Part shown: one piece after another, positions 54,491 to 60,779 of the stretch
How the letters are laid out: each line of letters opens with the position of its first letter
Position numbering within the stretch: position 1 is the first letter of the stretch
Origin: Bacteroidia bacterium
GTDB lineage: Bacteria; Bacteroidota; Bacteroidia; Chitinophagales; Saprospiraceae
DNA length: 60,779 bases
Direction: 5' to 3'
Assembly: GCA_030430845.1 (NCBI GenBank)
Contig: JAUIKE010000031.1
Span: forward strand, 1 to 60,779
The notes under the pieces: generated by a model
Database searches by the model: none
Seen by the model: only the letters and a program-made list of their open reading frames with translations
Told to the model about the DNA's origin: nothing
Translations under genes and position numbers: made by a program

Positions 54491-55270
54491 TTAATTTAGG
54501 AGAGAAAAATATTTCAATGCCTTATCCTGCTCCACAAGCTGTTCGGCCACTATTTTGGCATAGAGGTCGGCCCCTTTTTTGGAAAGATGGGTATCGTCCT
54601 TTTTGCCGTCAGGTAATTTAGCATATTTTCCCGGTTCTACCCAAACATACAGCTCTTTTGAACGCTCAGCCCCCCATTCTTGTACTATTTTCTCCGTATG
54701 ATATAAATGATCGATCAATAAAATCTGCTCTTCCTGTGCTACTTGCCTAACGATTAATGGGTAAATCCCATGTGTATCTACCAGCGTACCGAATTCGTTA
54801 AACTTTCTTCGTACGATGGAGGTAAGTAAAACAGGCGTGGCTCCTTTCTCCCGTGTTTCCCTGATGAAACGCTTAAGGTTGTGTAGATAAGCGCCGGTCG
54901 GATTGGTATACCGTTTGGGATCTTTGAACTTCTGATCATTATGTCCAAACTGAATCAGTACAAAGTCTCCAGCTTTTAAGGACTCTAAAACCGTTTGCCA
55001 GCGACCTTCATCGATGAAGCTTCGCGAACTTCTTCCGTTTACCGCATGGTTACTGATGCGGACTTCTGGCTCAAAATATTGCTGCAAGGCCTGTCCCCAG
55101 CCCCGCTCGGGGTTTTCCTCGATACTTCCGGGCTTATTGGCCATGGTGGAGTCACCGATCAGATATAGGGTCGGCCCTTGTGGTTTCCAGTAAAAGCCCC
55201 AAATGAGGATCAGGGCTCCAATAATGAGCAATCCTCCGATAGGGATGAATTTTTCTTTTAGGAATTTCAT
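54491..55270 (-). CDS. Rhamnogalacturonan acetylesterase-like SGNH hydrolase (CE12)
   Basis: 259 residues with an N-terminal membrane anchor (GLLIIGALILIWGFYW). SGNH blocks are all present: GDSTMA (nucleophile Ser), NGRSSRSFI (oxyanion Gly/Asn region), FGHND (Asn) and DDTHLSKKGA (catalytic Asp and His). Family CE12 enzymes deacetylate rhamnogalacturonan I and homogalacturonan. It follows GH28 by 81 bases, a gap with a small palindrome at 55305-55316 (CTAGCCGGCTAG). Confidence 0.9.
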   Translation of the reverse strand: MKFLKEKFIPIGGLLIIGALILIWGFYWKPQGPTLYLIGDSTMANKPGSIEENPERGWGQALQQYFEPEVRISNHAVNGRSSRSFIDEGRWQTVLESLKAGDFVLIQFGHNDQKFKDPKRYTNPTGAYLHNLKRFIRETREKGATPVLLTSIVRRKFNEFGTLVDTHGIYPLIVRQVAQEEQILLIDHLYHTEKIVQEWGAERSKELYVWVEPGKYAKLPDGKKDDTHLSKKGADLYAKIVAEQLVEQDKALKYFSLLN

Positions 55271-55351
55271 AGGTCCGGTTTTAAGTAGTTGGACAAAAGC
55301 AAACTAGCCGGCTAGGGGGGAATATCCCGTGCCACGGCATTTTTTATACTC

Positions 55352-56794
55352 TTAATTTGGAGAACTGTCTACTAATTCTCCGTTCAGATAATAATGCTGG
55401 AAGTTGAGTCCTTCGGCGAACTCAATGTCATTGCCTTCTGCAACTCCGTCAAATTTGCAGTTGATGAGGGTTAAGCCTTTTACAGGATACTCCGGGCTGT
55501 AACCATCTATCAAAACTCCGTATTTACTTTTTTTGGATGTTACATTCTCAACAAAAATATTGTTGACTACCGGAATGTATTCCTGGTTGGGGTCGGAATA
55601 GATTGGATAGCGCATATTCACTTTGACAACTGCTTCTTTGACTTCACCTACTTCTATGTTTCTAAAAAACAGATTTTCAATGGTTCCTCCTCTTACCTTA
55701 TTGGTTTTGACGCGGATGGCGCGGTCCAGGTTGGGGCTGTCCATTTTGCAGTTTTCGGCATAGATATTTCGGGCGCCTCCGCTCACCTCACTTCCTATGA
55801 CGACGCCACCGTGGCCGTCTCTCATAGTACAGTCTTGTACAACTACATTTTCGATCGGGCGTCCTATTCTGCGGCCGTCCTGATTACGGCCGGACTTCAG
55901 TGCAATACAATCATCTCCGGTATCGAAGAAACAGTTTTTGATCAGCACATTCTTGCAGCTTTCGGGATCGCAGCCGTCACTATTCGGGCCGTGGCTGATA
56001 ACCGTCACATTCTGGATGGTAATGTTCTCACTCAGCACTGGGTGGAGGATCCACATGGGAGAGTTTTTGATGGTTACACTATCGATCAGGATATTTTTAC
56101 AGCGGTAGGGTTGAATAAAGTTGGGCCGCAGATGGGCACTCTCTCCCAGAATTCGCTCTTCCACGGGAACTTCGCGGGTATTCCAATCGAACAATCGTGG
56201 GCGACTCATGGGATCGGCCTGGCTCGGCATGCCTTCTTTCCATCCAAATCTTTCACTGTTTGCCCAGTTCCACCAGTTTTCGTTGCCGGCCTGGCCATCC
56301 AGAGTGCCGCTGCCGGTCAGGGCGATGTTCTCCTGTTCGTAGGCGTATACGAGGGGAGAGTAATTGTAACAATCGACGCCTTCCCAGCGAGTTAATACCA
56401 CCGGCAAATAATGGGCCGCGTTTGTGCTAAAGCGGAGGGTCGCCCCCTTTGACACATGAAGGTTTACATTACTTTTTAAATGAACAGGCCCGTCCAGGCG
56501 ATATTCCCCAGCGGGCACTAGTACTTTTCCGCCACCTTCCTCTGAGCATTTTTTAATGGCAGCTAAGATTGCTGGAAGGCTATTTACAGAAACATCTGCT
56601 ACAGCGCCGAAGTCCTGTACATTGTAGGTTTGATCCCGAAACTGAGGGGGGACGATCTGTGACAAAATTTCATCTACATTTTCCCATGGATCTGGAGCGC
56701 TGCCTTCGCTTGATTGTTGTTCGGCAGAGGAACAGCCCATCAGCCCAATCAGAAGGAATGAAATGAAGAGAATGTTTTTTGTTTGTTTAAGCAT
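55352..56794 (-). CDS. GH28 polygalacturonase-family lipoprotein
   Basis: About 480 residues from the Met at 56794, chosen because it gives a lipobox (LLIGLMGCSS); the frame is open 20 codons further. The GH28 beta-helix motifs are in order: PNSDGCDPESC (Asn-Asp), DTGDDCIALKSG (double Asp), DGHGGVVIGSE (His) and RAIRVKTNKVRGG (the Arg-Val-Lys form of the RIK motif). It hydrolyses galacturonic acid linkages, most likely as an exo- or oligo-acting enzyme in the periplasm or on the outer membrane. It is the first gene of the galacturonate operon, divergent from the sensor at 57071. Confidence 0.94.
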   Translation of the reverse strand: MLKQTKNILFISFLLIGLMGCSSAEQQSSEGSAPDPWENVDEILSQIVPPQFRDQTYNVQDFGAVADVSVNSLPAILAAIKKCSEEGGGKVLVPAGEYRLDGPVHLKSNVNLHVSKGATLRFSTNAAHYLPVVLTRWEGVDCYNYSPLVYAYEQENIALTGSGTLDGQAGNENWWNWANSERFGWKEGMPSQADPMSRPRLFDWNTREVPVEERILGESAHLRPNFIQPYRCKNILIDSVTIKNSPMWILHPVLSENITIQNVTVISHGPNSDGCDPESCKNVLIKNCFFDTGDDCIALKSGRNQDGRRIGRPIENVVVQDCTMRDGHGGVVIGSEVSGGARNIYAENCKMDSPNLDRAIRVKTNKVRGGTIENLFFRNIEVGEVKEAVVKVNMRYPIYSDPNQEYIPVVNNIFVENVTSKKSKYGVLIDGYSPEYPVKGLTLINCKFDGVAEGNDIEFAEGLNFQHYYLNGELVDSSPN

Positions 56795-56937
56795 AGCTTT
56801 CACGCTTTTGTCAATTTTGTTCACAACAAGGTAGGTCATTGGATCACAAATCAACTAGCCGTTTTTCACAATTGATGTGCTGGAATTAACATTCAGGGGA
56901 AAAAAAGGACTGAAAAACTCAAAAAGCGGGAAAAGCA

Positions 56938-56971
56938 CATTTTTTCACTTAACCTATTCATTTTTTCACTT
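56938..56971. promoter_or_regulatory. Two 13-base direct repeats spaced 21 bases
   Basis: CATTTTTTCACTT occurs at 56938-56950 and 56959-56971, two helical turns apart, in the 276-base gap between the divergent GH28 and sensor genes. A shorter relative (GTTTTTCAC) lies at 56862-56870. Same-face direct repeats of this spacing are typical for AraC-type DNA-binding domains, which hybrid sensors of this class normally carry. Confidence 0.55.
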
Positions 56972-57070
56972 GTTTGGGACAATGATAGACAAAAACCGGA
57001 TTCGGTCTCAAATGGTTCATGATTTGCGATTAAAATGTTTATCTTGTAATGAAATAAACAAACGAATTAT

Positions 57071-60000
57071 ATGTGGAAGGGAAGACTGTTTAGCATATTT
57101 ATCCCCGTCTTTTTATTCAGCAATTTCCTCCTCTGCGCCACCGAACCATATGTACCTAAGATTGTAGATCCACTGACACAATCCTGGCGCTGGAAACAAT
57201 TCCCTGAATTGGAAGGAAAAGGAATCAGGAACATTTACGAAGGTCCGGATAAGACTGTTTGGATCTCATTTAATGAAGGTATTTATGAATACAATGGATA
57301 TGAATGGAAGATCCACAATCATGAAAACGGATTAGACTCTACAGCAGTCGATTTTGTGTATGGGGCCAAAGATGGCTCGATTTATGCCGCTTCCTCTTTT
57401 GGTATTTTCAGACTTCAGGGCGATCAATGGATTAAAAAGTTTGAGATTCCTGAAAATTTCCCTTTTACCTTTAATGACCTGACTGAATTGGAAAACGGCC
57501 TGATTGCAGCCCCCTCCAACAGGGGTTTGGTACTATTGGGTGAGAAGGTTAAAATATATACTTCCCAACAGCGAATTGCTACGCTACAGAACAGTTTCAG
57601 GAATGTAGAATGGGTGCTTTTGCCGAATGAACTTTTTCCGGATGAAGATTTCTTTGACATATCTGACGTTCTGCTCGACCATAATGACAGAATATGGCTG
57701 GCTCTGACGATGAGAAATGAAAAGGGGCGTTTGTTGGTCTTTGATCGCTCAGAGCTTAATAACAATTACATTTCAAAATATAAAATTTATGCCTCAGACG
57801 GTGCGATTCAACTTGGGGAATCTCAAAAGTTGTTGGAAGCCCAGGACGGAGCTATATGGGTGATCAATACAACCTATAAAGCTGGTATTAGTGTATGGAG
57901 GGAAGATCACTGGGAGTACATTAATTTGAGTGATCATTTTAGCGGGGATGAATACATGACGGACATCGTTGAAACGGATGACGGTACTATTTGGATCGGC
58001 TCTTTAGGGAAATTATACACTTTTAAGGAAAATAAGTGGACGATGTATTCCGCGCCAAATTTTCCTATTCCTGCCAACCGTTTACTGCTTCAGAACAGCA
58101 GCGGCAACTATATTTGGGTAGCGGGTTTTAAATCAAAAGTCTTTTTCCTGGATTTTTCTTTTGATAACTGGATCTCTTACAAGGATTTGAATTTTCAATT
58201 TCAGGAGCCTTCGGGGCAGAGCTGGTTTTTGGATGTTGATGGAAAAATCGTGCTGCAAAAGGGAACCAAATGGATGGCCTATGGCATCCAGGATGGCGTG
58301 ATGGATGCTCCGATCCGAATCATCCGAACAAATAGCGGTCAGGTTTGGGCCGCCGGCTCGCATAAAGGTGTAGCAGCCACTGCCTTATTAAATGGAGATC
58401 AGTGGGAGCAGTTCCTCCATCCGGAACTGTCTTGGGGCATTGATTATCGAGCTGTTTTTGAAGATAAAGATGGAGCATTGTGGTTCGGTGCGGCTGTGGA
58501 TGCAGAGACGGAACGTGGCCATAAAGCCGGCGTGCTTAAATTGATTAATCCTCAGGCAATTAAAAAAGAGTGGGTGCATTATGCCGGATCGGAAAGAGGC
58601 CTTCAGCAATCGAACGTTTATGGCATCGGACAATCGGCGGACGGGCGCATTTGGATCGGCGGCGGAAATATGTATGGATTTGATGGAACGGACTGGCAAC
58701 GCCATGTAGACAGCCGGCTCCAACAATTTGTGAACGTGGTCTGTAGTGATCAGGGCTTGTTGCTGGCGGGATCCCGCTATTATGGGGTGTTTGTATTCGA
58801 TGGAAAACAGTGGGTGAATTACGATAACTCAAATGGCCTTTCTGGAAATACGGTCATCAGTATTGATGTACTGGCACCGGACCGGATTTATGTGGCAACA
58901 GAGAATGACATCTGTATGTTTGACGGCAAAAGCTGGGTGCCTCATATCTTCCCTACTGAGATGAACATGGAGTTTGAAGGAGGTATGTTAATGCACGATA
59001 ATAACGGCGCCATTTGGGTCAACAAGTCCAGCCGTTCCTGGAAACGCCGTGCCTTTTCATACAGTAAAACCCTGGAAGGAGAGGAATTATGTTTTATCGC
59101 CCATAAATACATTCCTGATCGGACAGCTCCACAAACCAGCATTACCATGTATTCGGAAGAGGTGAGCAAGGCTGGGAATACCCTGGTGAAGTGGACGGGT
59201 AATGATTATTTTGCACAGTCTGCCAATGAGGATTTGATGTACTCCTATAAGTTAGGGGATTCCGAATGGTCTCCCTTCATGGAGGAAGATCATTTTACGT
59301 TCATTAACCTGCCGAATGGTGAATATAACTTGCAGGTTAGAGCGAGAGATCTGGATCTCAATGTGGACCCTACGCCTGCAGAGGTGACCTTCCGAGTGCT
59401 GCCACCAGTATGGAAGCAGATGTGGTTTATTTTATTAATGCTCACTTTTTTAACGGTGCTGGGAATTTTTGAATACCGCATCATTACCAAAAAACGCAAG
59501 CTTGAAATCCTGAATGAATCGCTTCATCAGGTAAACGAAAAACTGAAGTCGAAAGGTCGAAAAATCTCAGCCCAAAACCAGGAGATCCTCAAACAACAGG
59601 CTCACATCCTGGAACAAGCAAAAGGCCTGGAACTAGCCAACAAAAACTTAGAAGAGCGCAATAGCGAGATAAAAAAACAGAAAGATCAATTGGAAGAGAT
59701 GGTCGTTCAGATTGAAGAACTCTCCAAAGCCAAACTTGGGTTCTTTACCAATATCTCCCACGAATTGCGCACCCCCCTGACCCTGATCACCGGGCCGATC
59801 AATCAACTGCTCTCAGAGGGGCATTACATGCCTTTGGAATCCCGGAATAAATTGTATCAGGTTATTGAGCGAAATTCCAATCGCCTTCTGAAGCTGATTA
59901 ACCAATTACTGGAATTCAGAAGAATCGAAAAGGGTAATCTGGCAATCAATTACAAGAATATATTTTTACCGGATTTTATTGGAGAAATTGTCGGAATGTT

Positions 60001-60779
60001 TGAAAATCTGGCAGCAGAAAAAGAAATCTACCTTGATTTTATCAATGAAGCTCAACAATCCGAATTTATAGTAGATCCGGACAAGATTGAAAAAATTGTG
60101 GTTAACCTACTGTCGAACTCCTTTAAACATACCTCCCCGGGCGAAAGTATTTTGGTAAAGTTAGATATGGTAGATGATCAGGAGGCGGGCCTTTCAGCTA
60201 TTCATGATCGCTATCTGAATTTAATTGTTGAAGATACCGGCTGTGGCATAAACGAAGAGGACCTGAAGCACATCTACGAACGCTTTTTTGCCGCAGACAT
60301 GCAAAAAAGTGACCCGAATAGTTCGGGCATCGGGCTTTCTTACACAAAAGAATTGGTGGATCTGTTACAAGGGAAAATAGAGGTGGAGAGCGAATTAGGG
60401 GTAGGCACCCGATTTAAGATTTATCTTCCATGTATTTTACCGAAAGAATCCTCATCGGAGGTGAGTAAACCCGTCGCTTTGCATATAGCTAAAAAGGAGG
60501 CGCAGGTACTGATGAATAGTTTGATCCCCTCTCCTGTGAATAAACCCGCCACCTTCCCAAATGGTAGTGAAAAGAGAACCATTTTACTGGTGGAAGACCA
60601 TATGGATATGCAGTTGTTTGTGGAGTCCTTCTTAATCAACAAGTATAAGATCATCAAGGCATCCAATGGAAAGGACGGTTTGAAAAAAGCCAATGATCAC
60701 AACATCGATCTGATCATTAGCGATGTAATGATGCCGGAAATGGACGGTCTGACTTTTTGTAAAAAAATAAAATCCAATA
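57071..60779 (+). CDS. Hybrid two-component sensor/regulator (HTCS), cut by window end
   Basis: At least 1236 residues, open to the last base. A signal peptide is followed by a beta-propeller sensor (to about residue 670) of repeated two-component-regulator blades such as DKTVWISFNEGIYEYNG and DGTIWIGSLGKLYTF. Then come a Y_Y_Y domain (687-777), a membrane helix (about 780-803), a long coiled coil, the histidine kinase domain with His897 in FFTNISHELRTPLTLITG, the ATPase domain (DTGCGIN, SSGIGLSYTKELV) and a receiver domain from about 1168 with phospho-Asp1218 in LIISDVMMPEMDG. The expected AraC-type output domain lies beyond the window. It probably senses a pectin fragment and controls this region. 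Confidence 0.93.
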   Translation, partial: MWKGRLFSIFIPVFLFSNFLLCATEPYVPKIVDPLTQSWRWKQFPELEGKGIRNIYEGPDKTVWISFNEGIYEYNGYEWKIHNHENGLDSTAVDFVYGAKDGSIYAASSFGIFRLQGDQWIKKFEIPENFPFTFNDLTELENGLIAAPSNRGLVLLGEKVKIYTSQQRIATLQNSFRNVEWVLLPNELFPDEDFFDISDVLLDHNDRIWLALTMRNEKGRLLVFDRSELNNNYISKYKIYASDGAIQLGESQKLLEAQDGAIWVINTTYKAGISVWREDHWEYINLSDHFSGDEYMTDIVETDDGTIWIGSLGKLYTFKENKWTMYSAPNFPIPANRLLLQNSSGNYIWVAGFKSKVFFLDFSFDNWISYKDLNFQFQEPSGQSWFLDVDGKIVLQKGTKWMAYGIQDGVMDAPIRIIRTNSGQVWAAGSHKGVAATALLNGDQWEQFLHPELSWGIDYRAVFEDKDGALWFGAAVDAETERGHKAGVLKLINPQAIKKEWVHYAGSERGLQQSNVYGIGQSADGRIWIGGGNMYGFDGTDWQRHVDSRLQQFVNVVCSDQGLLLAGSRYYGVFVFDGKQWVNYDNSNGLSGNTVISIDVLAPDRIYVATENDICMFDGKSWVPHIFPTEMNMEFEGGMLMHDNNGAIWVNKSSRSWKRRAFSYSKTLEGEELCFIAHKYIPDRTAPQTSITMYSEEVSKAGNTLVKWTGNDYFAQSANEDLMYSYKLGDSEWSPFMEEDHFTFINLPNGEYNLQVRARDLDLNVDPTPAEVTFRVLPPVWKQMWFILLMLTFLTVLGIFEYRIITKKRKLEILNESLHQVNEKLKSKGRKISAQNQEILKQQAHILEQAKGLELANKNLEERNSEIKKQKDQLEEMVVQIEELSKAKLGFFTNISHELRTPLTLITGPINQLLSEGHYMPLESRNKLYQVIERNSNRLLKLINQLLEFRRIEKGNLAINYKNIFLPDFIGEIVGMFENLAAEKEIYLDFINEAQQSEFIVDPDKIEKIVVNLLSNSFKHTSPGESILVKLDMVDDQEAGLSAIHDRYLNLIVEDTGCGINEEDLKHIYERFFAADMQKSDPNSSGIGLSYTKELVDLLQGKIEVESELGVGTRFKIYLPCILPKESSSEVSKPVALHIAKKEAQVLMNSLIPSPVNKPATFPNGSEKRTILLVEDHMDMQLFVESFLINKYKIIKASNGKDGLKKANDHNIDLIISDVMMPEMDGLTFCKKIKSN

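Noticed and set aside
56877..57167. Small plus-strand gene upstream of the sensor.
   Set aside because: It overlaps the sensor start in another frame, covers the regulatory repeats and has no recognisable features.

Overview
The window looks like chromosomal DNA of a Bacteroidota bacterium. The evidence is a SusC/SusD pair, C-terminal type IX secretion (T9SS) sorting domains on three exported proteins, a hybrid two-component sensor, and many lipoproteins with typical Bacteroidota lipoboxes. A member of the Saprospiria (Lewinella-like) is a guess from the mix of SusCD, TRAP and ABC sugar importers; nothing here fixes the genus. I saw no rRNA, tRNA, CRISPR array or insertion sequence.

Almost the whole window is one large pectin-degradation region. 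(1) 126-2690 is a zinc metalloprotease, probably unrelated. (2) 2725-24078, all on the minus strand, is a polysaccharide utilisation locus for homogalacturonan. In transcription order it holds an AraC regulator, a pectin methylesterase (CE8), a GH43, a secreted PL1 pectate lyase, SusC, SusD, a 1530-residue T9SS multidomain protein, a DUF4861 lipoprotein, a GH105 unsaturated-uronyl hydrolase, a T9SS PQQ-type sugar dehydrogenase, an esterase and a second CE8. (3) 24455-40818, all on the plus strand, is a self-contained sugar module. It holds a DeoR regulator, a fucose/arabinose-isomerase-like enzyme, a two-subunit transketolase, a ribose-type (CUT2) ABC importer with a DUF2291 protein, a glycerol-kinase-like FGGY kinase, a DUF1593/DUF5060 fusion resembling GH140, a remnant of a PL1 lyase and a tandem DUF1593 protein. 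(4) 40900-43776 is a GH115 with a LacI-type operator. (5) 44303-56794, minus strand, is the galacturonate pathway: GH28, rhamnogalacturonan acetylesterase, UxaC, KdgK, KdgA, a three-part TRAP importer, UxaA, UxaB and an esterase. (6) 57071 to the window end is a hybrid two-component sensor, cut by the window edge.

The parts fit together as follows. Surface lyase, esterases and GH28 open and de-esterify pectin. SusCD takes oligomers into the periplasm, where GH105 and GH43 trim them. Galacturonate enters by TRAP and runs through UxaC-UxaB-UxaA-KdgK-KdgA to pyruvate and glyceraldehyde 3-phosphate. The plus-strand module is the most novel part. It predicts uptake of a free sugar by an ABC importer, isomerisation to a ketose, phosphorylation and transketolase cleavage. 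The best candidate sugar is D-apiose, the branched pentose of rhamnogalacturonan II and apiogalacturonan. The kinase keeps the glycerol-binding residues of GlpK but has lost the phenylalanine that closes the pocket, which suits apulose, whose end is a substituted glycerol.

Long perfect hairpins mark many gene junctions, and the 44 kb intergenic region is a cluster of related palindromes.
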